Below, in pieces: positions 23,904 through 32,444 of a stretch of 64,000 bases of DNA. Within the stretch, counting starts at the first letter, position 1. Every line of letters starts with the position of its first letter. The notes under the pieces were generated by a model, which ran no database searches, was not told where the DNA came from, and saw nothing but the letters and a program-made list of their open reading frames with translations. The stretch covers positions 20,056 to 84,055 of the forward strand of contig DATCLS010000034.1 in assembly GCA_036563805.1 (NCBI GenBank). The letters run 5' to 3'. Both the position numbers and the translations under genes were made by a program. Source of the DNA: DATCLS01 sp036563805. Lineage in GTDB: Bacteria > Actinomycetota > Acidimicrobiia > Acidimicrobiales > VFJN01.

Positions 23904-26164
23904 GCGAGCCGCCCGGCGGCGGGGGTCCGGGCGGTCCGGCCGAGGGCGACGAGCGGGAGCGCGCGAGCGCGCCCGCCGGTGAGACGGCCGGCGGCTCGTC
24001 GTCCGGCGGCGGGGCGTCGTCCGGCGGCTCGTCGTCCGGCGGGGCGTCGTCCGGTGGGGCGGGCGCGTCCGCCGGCCGGGAGCCCGACGCGCCCCGGCGC
24101 ACGGGCTGGGTCAAGCCCGAGGTGCTGCTGGCGCTCGAGCTGCTGGCGCTGACCGCCATCACGTTCGCCCGCCCGATCCTCGGGTCGTTCGGCGACTCGC
24201 CCGACACGTTCGTGGCCCGGGGCCGGTCGGAGCCGCTCGACCTCGTCCTGTTCGCGCTGGCCGTCACGTTCCTGCCGGCGCTGGTCCTCGTGCTCCCCGG
24301 GCTGGCCAGCCGGGTGATCAGCAGCCGGGTCCCGGGCGCCCACCGGGTCCGCGGCGCCGTCCACGTCACGCTCGTGGGCGTGCTGGGCGGTCTCGCCGTC
24401 TGGCGCATCGGCCGCGAGATCACGGGCTGGCCCGGCGACGCCACCAAGCTGATCCTGGCCGGGCTCGTCGGCGGCCCGGCGCTGGCCGCGCTGCGGTGGC
24501 GGCTGCCGTCGGCGGCCACGTTCCTGCGCTTCGGCGGGGCCGCCTCGGTGGTGTTCATCGTCCAGTTCCTGGTGGCCTCGCCGGCCGCCACGCTCGTGAC
24601 CGGCGAGCAGCCGGGCGTCGACCGCGACGCCACCGCCCGGGTGCGGGAGGCCCTCGGCGGCGACGCTCCGCCGATCGTGTTCCTGGTGCTCGACTCGTTC
24701 CCCACCAACCTCGTGCTCGACGGGCGGGGGAACATCGACGCCGACCTGTACCCCAACTTGGCCGAGCTGGCCGCCACCGGCACCTGGTTCCGCAACAACA
24801 CCACGGTGTCCGGGTTCACCAACGAGGCCGTGCCCGCTCTGCTGTCCGGCCAGTACCCGAAGCCATCGTCGCGCCAGCAGTTCGCCGTCCCCTACCCGCA
24901 CAACCTGTTCACGCTGTTCGGCGGCACCCACGACCTCAGCGTCCGCGAGCCGGTCACCCGGCTCTGTCCCGAGGAGCTGTGCCCCGACCGGTCGTCCAGC
25001 GGGCTGTCCGCCCTGCTGGGCGACGCCGTCGACCTCTGGCGGGGCGAGCTGCGCCAGGATGGGAGCGGCGACCTGCCCGGGCTGTTCGAGCCCGACCGGT
25101 ACGACGACATGGCGGCGTGGATCGACGCCCAGGACTTCGGCGGGGGCGGCCGGCCGGGCCTGCACTTCTACCACGCCATGCTCCCCCACGAGCCGTTCGA
25201 CTTCCTGCCCGACGGCTCGGTCTACGAGGCCACGCGGGCGCCGATGACCGGCATGTTCGCTACCGGGTGGACGAACGCCGGCACCGAGGTGGCCCGCCAG
25301 CGGGCCGTGCTCCAGGCCCAGGCCACCGACCGGTTGCTCGGCCGCCTGTTCGACCGGATGCGGGAGGCGGGCGTCTACGACGACGCCCTGATCGTCGTGG
25401 CCGCCGACCACGGCATCTCGTTCGAGCCCGACGAGCAGTGGCGGGGCGTGACCGAGGAGCAGTTCGACGAGGTGATGTGGTCGCTGCTGCTCATGAAGGC
25501 GCCCGGCCAGCGCGAAGGTGTCGTCGACGACCGCAACGTCGAGACCGTCGACGTCCTGCCGATCATCGCCGAGACGCTGGGCTTCGAGCTGCCCTGGGAG
25601 GTGGACGGGCTGCCGCTCGGCCGCAACGACGAGCGCGACCAGTCGGCCAAGTACCTCGACGACGTCGACGCCAACCCGCTCCGGGCGCCGGCCGGCGAGG
25701 ACCACCTGTTCGTCGACGCCGAGGAGGGCTTCGAGCGGCTGCTGGCGACCGACCCCGTCGAGGGGACCGGCCCCGACGCGGTGTGGCGGCGCACCCGGTA
25801 CGGCCACCTGCTCGGCGAGTCGGTGTCGGCGCTCACCGTGGGCGACGAGGTGGCCGGCGCCCACATCGCGGTCGACGACGTCGACCGGTACGCCGACGTC
25901 GACCTGGACGAGCCGCTCCCGCTCGAGGTGGTCGGGCGGTCGGAGGGCCTGGAGGACGGCGAGATCGTCGCCTACGCCCTGGACGGGCGGGTGGCCGCCG
26001 TCACCGAGGTCGAGCGGGTCAACGAGACCGCCGAGGAGGCACTGGTCCACGCCCTGCTGTGGCCGGAGGCCCTGCGGGCGGGGCCCAACGAGATGGCCGC
26101 GTACGCGGTGGAGGGGAGCGTCGAGCAGCCCGTCCTCCACCCCGTGGCCCTGGGCGGGCGGTGA
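23900..26164 (+). CDS. Membrane alkaline-phosphatase-superfamily (sulfatase-like) protein, copy 1
   Basis: The 754-residue protein starts at GTG 23900 inside the methyltransferase stop. Residues 1-65 are a Ser/Gly-rich cytoplasmic tail; about four membrane helices follow (VLLALELLALTAITFA, LVLFALAVTFLPALVLVLPG, VTLVGVLGGLAVW, SVVFIVQFLVAS). The extracytoplasmic domain has VLDSFPTN (metal Asp265), FTNEAVPALLSGQ with Thr307 as probable nucleophile, HAMLPHEPF, and VAADHG (metal Asp-His). These fit sulfatases and LtaS-type lipid phosphotransferases; a Thr nucleophile and no CxPxR motif argue against classical sulfatase activity. It likely edits a surface phosphate or phospholipid-linked group. 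The next gene is its paralogue. Confidence 0.82.
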   Translation: MSEPPGGGGPGGPAEGDERERASAPAGETAGGSSSGGGASSGGSSSGGASSGGAGASAGREPDAPRRTGWVKPEVLLALELLALTAITFARPILGSFGDSPDTFVARGRSEPLDLVLFALAVTFLPALVLVLPGLASRVISSRVPGAHRVRGAVHVTLVGVLGGLAVWRIGREITGWPGDATKLILAGLVGGPALAALRWRLPSAATFLRFGGAASVVFIVQFLVASPAATLVTGEQPGVDRDATARVREALGGDAPPIVFLVLDSFPTNLVLDGRGNIDADLYPNLAELAATGTWFRNNTTVSGFTNEAVPALLSGQYPKPSSRQQFAVPYPHNLFTLFGGTHDLSVREPVTRLCPEELCPDRSSSGLSALLGDAVDLWRGELRQDGSGDLPGLFEPDRYDDMAAWIDAQDFGGGGRPGLHFYHAMLPHEPFDFLPDGSVYEATRAPMTGMFATGWTNAGTEVARQRAVLQAQATDRLLGRLFDRMREAGVYDDALIVVAADHGISFEPDEQWRGVTEEQFDEVMWSLLLMKAPGQREGVVDDRNVETVDVLPIIAETLGFELPWEVDGLPLGRNDERDQSAKYLDDVDANPLRAPAGEDHLFVDAEEGFERLLATDPVEGTGPDAVWRRTRYGHLLGESVSALTVGDEVAGAHIAVDDVDRYADVDLDEPLPLEVVGRSEGLEDGEIVAYALDGRVAAVTEVERVNETAEEALVHALLWPEALRAGPNEMAAYAVEGSVEQPVLHPVALGGR
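23994..24061. repeat. TCGTCCGG simple repeat coding (SSGG)n
   Basis: The core TCGTCCGGNGG recurs four times and encodes the Ser-Ser-Gly-Gly cytoplasmic linker of the first sulfatase-like protein. Confidence 0.8.
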
Positions 26165-26179
26165 CCAGCGAGGAACGCC

Positions 26180-28564
26180 ATGTCGGAGACCAACCCGCCG
26201 TCCACCCGCACGCCGCCCGACCCGCCCTCGGGCCCGCCGCCGGACGAGCCCGCCCGCTCCGACCCGCTCCCCTCGGCCACCGGCACGGCCGACCCGCCCC
26301 GCTCGGCTGAGCACGAGTCGGGCAACGGCGCCGGGCCGGCAGGCGACGAGGCCGGCGCCGACGAGCCGGCGTCGGGCACCGAGGCCGGGACCGACCGCGA
26401 CGGTGACAGCGAGGCCGAGAGCGGGGGCGAGGACGGAGCGGGGGGCGAGCGCCCACGGGCGGGGTGGGCCCGGCGGGCGGGGAGCTGGGCCGTTCACGAG
26501 GGCCGCTTCGCCCTCGAGGTGGCGGCGCTCACCAGCTTCGTCGTCGCCCGTCCGGTGTTCGACAGCTTCGGCCGCTCGCCGGAGACGTTCATCGCCCGGG
26601 GCTCCGACGCCGTCGATGTCGTCCTGTTCGGGCTGGCCATCGCGCTCGGCCCGCCGCTGCTCCTCGCCGGCGGGGCGGCCGTCGCCGGCCTGCTGGCACG
26701 GGCGGTCGCCGCCGCCCTCGCCGCCCGGGTCGCGGCCGCCGGGGCGGCCGGCCGCCGGGCCCGCATCGTCCTCCAGGCCCTCGTCGTGGCCGGCCTGGCC
26801 GGCCTGGTGGTGTGGCAGCTCCTACGCCCGGCCGTCGACTGGCCGCGCCCGGCCGTCCTCGCCCTCTGCGTGGTCGGCGGGGCCGCCGTCGGGCTGGCCC
26901 GGCTGAGGACCCAGGCCGCCGAGCGTTTCCTGCGCTACGCGGCGGTGGGCACGATCGTCTTCCTGGTCCAGTTCCTGGTGGCGTCGCCGACCGGCTCGAT
27001 CGTCACCGGCGGCCGCAACGCCGGCATCGACGAGGAGGCCCGGGCCGCGGTCGAGGCGGCGGTGGGCGAGGACGGCCCGCCGGTCGTGGTGCTGGTCCTC
27101 GACGGCCTGCCGACGGCGGCCCTGCTCGACGGCGAGGGCCACATCGACGCCGAGGCGTACCCGAACCTGGCCGCGCTGGCCGGCACGGCCACCTGGTACC
27201 GCAACCACACGACGGTGGCCCAGGTCACGCTCGAGGCGGTGCCGGCCATCCTGTCGGGGACGGTCCCGGACGAGAGTCGGTCCCCGGTGGTCGGCGACTA
27301 CCCGCACAACCTGTTCACGCTGCTGGGCGGCGTGTACGACGTCCACGCGGGCGAGCGCATCACGGGCCTGTGCCCGAGCTCGCTGTGCCCGATCCCCGGC
27401 GGCTCGCCGGTCCGCCCCCTGGTGAAGGACGCGGCCCGCATCTGGCGCGACACGATGAGCGACCGGGAGGGCGACCCCGAGCTGATCCCCGCCGCCTTCC
27501 GCGACCGGGCCGGTCACTTCCAGCGGTGGCTCGCCGCCCAGGACTTCACGCCGGGCGGGCGGCCCGACCTGTTCGCCTACCACCTGCTGCTGCCCCACGC
27601 CGCCTGGGAGTACCTGCCCGACGGCACCGTGTACGGGGCGTCCCACCCGCCGGCCAACCTGCTGGCGGGCCAGTGGGGCGAGTGGGGCACGGCGATCGCC
27701 CGCCAGCGCCACGTCCTTCAGACCCAGCTGGTCGACAACCTGGTCGGCCAACTCATGGACCGCCTGCGGGAGAGCGGCATCTTCGACGACGCCCTGGTCG
27801 TGGTCACCGCCGACCACGGCTACGCGTTCGACGAGAACGACCCGTGGCGGGGCGTGTCCGAGGACAACCTGCACGAGATCCTGTGGACGCCGCTCTTCGT
27901 CAAGGCCCCGGGCCAGACCGAAGGCGAGATCGACGACCGCAACGTCAACACGACCGACATCCTCCCGACCATCGCCGACGAGCTGGGCATCGAGCTGCCC
28001 TACGAGCTGGACGGCGAGCCGGCGTCGGAGGTCGACCGCGACCCCGCCGACAAGTGGGTCGTCGACTGGGAGTGGGGCGAGCTGCACCCGCCCGACGACG
28101 CCGACGGCGACCGGGTGCCGATCGACGGCGAGGAGGGGTTCGCGCGGGTCCTGGAAGCCGACTGGATCGAGGGCGACGGTCCGCGGGCCGTCTGGGAGCG
28201 GACCGAGCACGGCGACCTCGTCGGCCAGCGGGTCGCCGACCTCGACGTCGGGGCCGCCAACCCCGACGCGCCGGCCACCGTCGAGAACCTCGGCCAGTGG
28301 GAGCACGTCGACCCCGCCCGGCCGCCGCTCGAGCTGATCGCCACCGCCCCCATCCCGGTCGACACGCCGGTGGCGGTGGCCGTGAACGGGGTGGTCAGCG
28401 CCGTGACCCGGGCCGGGCCCACGCCCTACGGCGTGGCCGTGTTCAGCGCCCTGCTCTATCCCGAGCCGTTCCGGACGGGGGCCAACGACGTCGCCGTCTA
28501 CGCCGTCTCTGGCGACCCGGGCGCCGAGACGCTCCAGCCGCTGCCGGTGCAGCCCCGGGCCTGA
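26180..28564 (+). CDS. Membrane alkaline-phosphatase-superfamily (sulfatase-like) protein, copy 2
   Basis: This 794-residue protein is a paralogue of the preceding one. A ~100-residue acidic/Pro-rich cytoplasmic tail is followed by four or five membrane helices, ending with TIVFLVQFLVASPTGSIVTGG, which is nearly the same as in copy 1 (given here as adjoining motifs FLVQFLVAS and SIVTGG). The catalytic domain shows VLVLDGLPT (Asp308), VTLEAVPAILSG (Thr350, probable nucleophile), LLPHAAWEYLPDG and VTADHGYAFDE. GAGGAA precedes the ATG, 15 bases after the upstream stop. Keeping two diverged copies side by side suggests two related substrates or a heteromer. Confidence 0.82.
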   Translation: MSETNPPSTRTPPDPPSGPPPDEPARSDPLPSATGTADPPRSAEHESGNGAGPAGDEAGADEPASGTEAGTDRDGDSEAESGGEDGAGGERPRAGWARRAGSWAVHEGRFALEVAALTSFVVARPVFDSFGRSPETFIARGSDAVDVVLFGLAIALGPPLLLAGGAAVAGLLARAVAAALAARVAAAGAAGRRARIVLQALVVAGLAGLVVWQLLRPAVDWPRPAVLALCVVGGAAVGLARLRTQAAERFLRYAAVGTIVFLVQFLVASPTGSIVTGGRNAGIDEEARAAVEAAVGEDGPPVVVLVLDGLPTAALLDGEGHIDAEAYPNLAALAGTATWYRNHTTVAQVTLEAVPAILSGTVPDESRSPVVGDYPHNLFTLLGGVYDVHAGERITGLCPSSLCPIPGGSPVRPLVKDAARIWRDTMSDREGDPELIPAAFRDRAGHFQRWLAAQDFTPGGRPDLFAYHLLLPHAAWEYLPDGTVYGASHPPANLLAGQWGEWGTAIARQRHVLQTQLVDNLVGQLMDRLRESGIFDDALVVVTADHGYAFDENDPWRGVSEDNLHEILWTPLFVKAPGQTEGEIDDRNVNTTDILPTIADELGIELPYELDGEPASEVDRDPADKWVVDWEWGELHPPDDADGDRVPIDGEEGFARVLEADWIEGDGPRAVWERTEHGDLVGQRVADLDVGAANPDAPATVENLGQWEHVDPARPPLELIATAPIPVDTPVAVAVNGVVSAVTRAGPTPYGVAVFSALLYPEPFRTGANDVAVYAVSGDPGAETLQPLPVQPRA

Positions 28565-28595
28565 CCGGCCGGGGCCCCGCCGGGCCGCAGCCGCG

Positions 28596-28642
28596 TTCTC
28601 GGCGCATGTGTGAACCGTGGAGGTACACACATGCGCCGAGAA
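28596..28642. repeat. Long perfect inverted repeat (17-bp arms) before fdhD
   Basis: Arms at 28596-28612 (TTCTCGGCGCATGTGTG) and 28626-28642 are exact complements around a 13-base loop. It starts 32 bases after the sulfatase-like gene stop. The composition is more balanced than the surrounding DNA. It could be a terminator or a dispersed palindromic (REP-like) element. Confidence 0.75.
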
Positions 28643-28674
28643 GCCCGTCGGGCCACCCGGGCCGGCCCGGCCGG

Positions 28675-28680
28675 TACCCT
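28675..28680 (+). promoter_or_regulatory. Candidate -10 (TACCCT) of fdhD
   Basis: TACCCT ends six bases before the fdhD GTG at 28687; no Shine-Dalgarno. Confidence 0.5.
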
Positions 28681-28686
28681 CGGGTC

Positions 28687-29490
28687 GTGTCCCGGGGCCG
28701 GACCGCCAAGGTGCTGACCCACCGCTACGACGGTGCCTCGTTGGCGCGCCGTCCCGACCAGCTGATCGTCGAGGAGCCGCTCGAGATCCACCTCGACGGC
28801 GTGCTGGTGGCCACGACCATGCGCACGCCCGGCCACGACTTCGAGCTGGCGGCCGGGTTCTGCTTCACCGAGGGCCTGCTGGCCGGGGCGCCGGTCCGCC
28901 AGTGCAAGTACTGCGGCACCGGCTCGGCGGTCGAGAGCGAGTTCAACGTGGTCACCGTCGACACGGGCGGGGTGGCGCCGGTCCCGACGCCGCGGCTGAC
29001 GGCGACGACGTCCGCCTGCGGCATGTGCGGTACCACCGCCCTCGACGACCTGCGCGAGCGGCTCCGCCCCCTGCCGCCGTCGCCGCCGATCCCGATCGAG
29101 GTGGTGGCGGCCGTCCCCGATCGGGCTGGGGCCCAGCAGGAGCTGTTCGCGGCCACCGGGGCGGTGCACTCGGCGGTGCTGTTCGATCGCGCCGGCGAGC
29201 CGCTCCTGACCCGCGAGGACATCGGCCGCCACAACGCCGTCGACAAGGTCGTGGGCCGGCTGCTCCTCGACGGGAAGCTGCCGGCCGCCGGGTTCGGGCT
29301 GTACGTGAGCGGGCGGGCCAGCTTCGAGATCGTCCAGAAGGCCTGGGCGGCCGGCATCGGCACGGTCGTCGCCGTGAGCGCGCCCTCCTCGCTGGCGGTG
29401 AGCGCCGCCCGCCTGGCCGGCATGACCCTGTGTGGCTTCGCCCGGGGCGGGCAGCTCAACGTGTACGCGCCGGAGGTACCGGCCGCATGA
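28687..29490 (+). CDS. fdhD: Formate dehydrogenase accessory sulfurtransferase FdhD
   Basis: The 267-residue protein shows FdhD motifs: EEPLEIHLDG, RTPGHDFELAAGF, the essential loop SACGMCG (Cys111 and Cys114), REDIGRHNAVDKVVG and YVSGRASFEIVQKA. FdhD carries sulfur from a cysteine desulfurase to the molybdenum cofactor of formate dehydrogenase. A second CxxC (Cys73, Cys76 in RQCKYCG) may bind metal. I place the start at GTG 28687, six bases after a TACCCT. It is followed after seven bases by the gene of its probable client, a molybdopterin oxidoreductase, forming an operon. Confidence 0.95.
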   Translation: MSRGRTAKVLTHRYDGASLARRPDQLIVEEPLEIHLDGVLVATTMRTPGHDFELAAGFCFTEGLLAGAPVRQCKYCGTGSAVESEFNVVTVDTGGVAPVPTPRLTATTSACGMCGTTALDDLRERLRPLPPSPPIPIEVVAAVPDRAGAQQELFAATGAVHSAVLFDRAGEPLLTREDIGRHNAVDKVVGRLLLDGKLPAAGFGLYVSGRASFEIVQKAWAAGIGTVVAVSAPSSLAVSAARLAGMTLCGFARGGQLNVYAPEVPAA

Positions 29491-29497
29491 GGGAGCC

Positions 29498-31738
29498 ATG
29501 AGCCTGCGCGAGCAGTTCACCGGCTGGAACCGCCGGCTGTGGGCCGGGTGGCGGCCCAACGGCATCGGCGAGCAGAAGCCCAACCACTACCTCGACATGG
29601 CGCGGGTGGCCTGGGCCAACCGCGCCCACCCGATCTACGCCTGGAAGATCCTGACCCGGGGCACGTGCGACGGCTGCGCCCTCGGCGTCACCGGGCTCCA
29701 CGACTGGACGATCGACGGCGTCCACCTGTGCACCACCCGGCTGAACCTGCTCGAGCTGAACACGGCCGACGCCGTCGATCCCATCGTCCTGTCCGACGTC
29801 GCCGCCCTCCGCCACCGGTCGGGGGCCCAGCTCCGGGCCCTGGGCCGCCTGGCCCACCCGATGCGGCGGCGCCGGGGCGAGCCCGGGTTCCGCCGCGTGT
29901 CGTGGGACGAGGCGCTGTCGGTCCTGACCGCCGGCCTCCGCTCGACGACGCCCGACCGGGTGGCGCTCTACCTGACGAGCCGGGGCCTCACCAACGAGAC
30001 CTACTACGTGGCGGCCAAGGCGGCCCGGGCGCTCGGCATCGCCAACATCGACTCGGCCGCCCGGGTGTGCCACGCCCCGTCCACCGCCGGGCTCAAGGAG
30101 ACGATCGGCGTCGGAGCCACGACCTGCTCCTACCAGGACGTGCTCGATGCCGACCTGGTCGTCATGTGGGGCACCAACCCGGCCAACAACCAGCCGGTGT
30201 TCATGAAGTACCTGTACCTGGCCCGGCGGCGGGGCTGCCGGGTCGTGGTCGTGAACCCGTACCTGGAGCCGGGGCTCGACCGCTACTGGGTGCCGTCCAA
30301 CGTCGAGTCGGCCCTGTTCGGCACCCGCATGTCCGACCTGCACGTGCCCGTCCGGCCGGGCGGCGACGCCGCTCTGGCCAACGCCGTGCTGAAGCGCCTC
30401 ATCGAGCGGGACGCCGTCGACCGGGTGTTCATCGACGCCCACACCGAGGGCTTCCGCGAGGTCGAGGCGGCGCTGGCTGCCCAACCGCTAGACGGACCCG
30501 GCGGGCTGCTGGCCCAGGCCGGCGTCGACGCCGCCACCCTGGAGGCCTTCGTCGACGAGCTGGTGCGGGCCGGCGGCGCGATCCACATGTGGTCGATGGG
30601 CATCACCCAGCACCGCGACGCCGTCGACGGCGTGCGGGCCATCGTCAACCTGGGCTTGGCCCAGGGCGGCGTGGGGCGCGACGGGGTGGGGCTCATGCCG
30701 ATCCGCGGCCACTCCGGCGTGCAGGGCGGGGCCGAGATGGGGGCTTACGCCACCTCCCTGCCCGGCGGCCAGCCCGTCACCCCCGCCAACGCCGAGGCGC
30801 TGGCCGCGGCCTGGGGGTTCCCGGTGCCGGACGAGCCGGGCCTGACCGCGCCCGAGATGGTGCAGGCTGCCGGCCGCGGCGACCTCGACGTGCTGTGGAT
30901 GTCCGGCGGCAACTTCCTCGACGTGCTGCCCGACCCGCCCGCGGTGCGCGCCGCCCTGGAGCGGGTGGCGCTGCGCGTCCACCAGGACATCGTGATCACC
31001 AGCCAGATGCTCGTCGACGGCGACGACGTCGTGCTGTTGCCCGTCGCCACCCGCTACGAGCAGGAGGGCGGCGGCACCGAGACCACCACCGAGCGCCGCA
31101 TCATCTTCGGGCCCGAGATCCCCCGGCAGGTGGGCGAGGCCCGGAGCGAGTGGCGGCTGTTCGCCGACGTCGCCAACCGGGTGCGGCCCGACCTGCGGCC
31201 CAAGTTCTCGTGGCCCACCAACGCCGACCTGCGGGCCGAGATCGCCACCGTGGTGCCGAGCTACGCCGGGATCGAGACGCTGTCGGAGCCGGGCGACGCC
31301 GTGCAGTGGGGCGGGCGGCACCTGTGCGCCGGCGGGGAGTTCCCGACGCCGTCGGGTCGGGGCCGGTTCACGGTGGTGACGCCCCGGGTGGCGGCGCCGG
31401 ACGGCTTCGTCGTCACGACCCGGCGGGGCAAGCAGTTCAACTCGATGGTCCACGGCCGGATCGACCCGCTCACCGGGGCGGCGCGGGATGACGTGTTCAT
31501 GGACGGCGACGACGCCGCCGAGCTCGGCCTCCAGCCCGGCGACCGGGTGCGGCTGCGCTCGGAGACCGGCGTGTTCGAGGGGCGGGTGCGGCTGGCGCGG
31601 CTGCCCGCCCGGACCCTCCAGGTCCACTGGCCCGAGGGCAACGTGCTCGTCCCCAGCGGGCCGGCGCACGTCGAGCCGACCTCCAAGGTGCCCGACTACT
31701 CGGCCACGGTCACGGTGGAGCGGCTGGCGCCGGCCTGA
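29498..31738 (+). CDS. FdhF/YdeP-like molybdopterin oxidoreductase
   Basis: The 746-residue protein belongs to the DMSO reductase superfamily in the FdhF/YdeP group. YLTSRGLTNETYYVAAK and ARVCHAPSTAGLKETIG give the probable molybdenum-ligand Cys; ADLVVMWGTNPANNQP, GHSGVQGGAEMG and VTTRRGKQFNSMVHG bind the pterin. Near the N-terminus only one CxxC (TCDGC) plus a later Cys is seen, not the usual four-Cys [4Fe-4S] motif. Substrate may be formate or another small molecule; YdeP itself is linked to acid resistance in E. coli with unclear chemistry. GAGGGA precedes the ATG; fdhD directly upstream supports a sulfurated molybdenum centre. Confidence 0.87.
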   Translation: MSLREQFTGWNRRLWAGWRPNGIGEQKPNHYLDMARVAWANRAHPIYAWKILTRGTCDGCALGVTGLHDWTIDGVHLCTTRLNLLELNTADAVDPIVLSDVAALRHRSGAQLRALGRLAHPMRRRRGEPGFRRVSWDEALSVLTAGLRSTTPDRVALYLTSRGLTNETYYVAAKAARALGIANIDSAARVCHAPSTAGLKETIGVGATTCSYQDVLDADLVVMWGTNPANNQPVFMKYLYLARRRGCRVVVVNPYLEPGLDRYWVPSNVESALFGTRMSDLHVPVRPGGDAALANAVLKRLIERDAVDRVFIDAHTEGFREVEAALAAQPLDGPGGLLAQAGVDAATLEAFVDELVRAGGAIHMWSMGITQHRDAVDGVRAIVNLGLAQGGVGRDGVGLMPIRGHSGVQGGAEMGAYATSLPGGQPVTPANAEALAAAWGFPVPDEPGLTAPEMVQAAGRGDLDVLWMSGGNFLDVLPDPPAVRAALERVALRVHQDIVITSQMLVDGDDVVLLPVATRYEQEGGGTETTTERRIIFGPEIPRQVGEARSEWRLFADVANRVRPDLRPKFSWPTNADLRAEIATVVPSYAGIETLSEPGDAVQWGGRHLCAGGEFPTPSGRGRFTVVTPRVAAPDGFVVTTRRGKQFNSMVHGRIDPLTGAARDDVFMDGDDAAELGLQPGDRVRLRSETGVFEGRVRLARLPARTLQVHWPEGNVLVPSGPAHVEPTSKVPDYSATVTVERLAPA

Positions 31739-31816
31739 GGCTCCGGGGGCCGGGGCCGACCGGCCGGCCGGGCGTGCTTGCTGTCGTCAGGGGCCCGCGT
31801 CCCGGTGGGGCGGGGG

Positions 31817-32416
31817 TCAGTTGTCGCCCGTGGGCTGGACCACGTGGCGGCAGCCCTCGTCGTCGGCGAACGCCCGCTGCAAGTCCTCGTCGTAGGCCCC
31901 GATCCGGGGCTCGATCACCGACAGCGCCCGCTCCACGCCCGTGAACGCCCCGCCCAGGGCACCCCGCTGCTCCTCCGGCGTGATGGGCGGGAGCTCGGCC
32001 GCGTCCGCCCGCTCCTCCTCGAGCACGGCCAGCGACTCGTCGGCCCCCTCGGCCAGCTCGGCGAGCAGCTCGTCGCGCTGGGGAACGTCGGGTAGCTCCA
32101 GCTCGCTGACCTCGCGGCGGTGCTGCTCGGCCAGCTCGATCATCTCGTCGAACCCGACGAGCAGGACGCCGTTGGCGGTGGTCGGGTCGTCCTGGTCGGT
32201 GATCGTCTGCGAGGTGGCATTGAGCACGTTGCCCAGGTCGTTGTTCCAGTCCCGCAGCATCGTGCACACGGTGTCGGCGGTCTCCGCCGCCTCGGGGCTG
32301 GGGGCGCTGCCCTCGTCGCCGCCATCGTCGTCGCCGCCGCAGGCGGCGACGACGAGCACCGTCGCGACCGCGATCCACCACGCCCTGCGCACCTGGCGCA
32401 CCCTCTCCCGGCTCAT
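31817..32416 (-). CDS. Small lipoprotein of unknown function
   Basis: The 199-residue product has a lipoprotein signal (WWIAVATVLVVAAC-GG, Cys near residue 26) and an acidic linker. The rest is mostly helical and acidic, with three Cys after the lipobox region in total (CTML, GCRH), and no family I recognise. It lies 28 bases downstream of the large kinase gene in the same orientation and may be co-transcribed with it, which would put a surface lipoprotein beside an external-sensing kinase. Confidence 0.72.
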   Translation of the reverse strand: MSRERVRQVRRAWWIAVATVLVVAACGGDDDGGDEGSAPSPEAAETADTVCTMLRDWNNDLGNVLNATSQTITDQDDPTTANGVLLVGFDEMIELAEQHRREVSELELPDVPQRDELLAELAEGADESLAVLEEERADAAELPPITPEEQRGALGGAFTGVERALSVIEPRIGAYDEDLQRAFADDEGCRHVVQPTGDN

Positions 32417-32444
32417 CGGGGTGAGTCTGGCACCGGCCGCCGGT

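Noticed and set aside
22724..26164. One giant frame joining the methyltransferase region with the first sulfatase-like protein
   Set aside because: The part before 23900 is a shadow of the methyltransferase; a GTG overlapping its stop is the natural start.
23792..26497. A 901-codon antisense frame under the sulfatase-like gene
   Set aside because: It is composed of Gly/Arg/Val/His repeats typical of antisense frames in GC-rich genes, with no motif.
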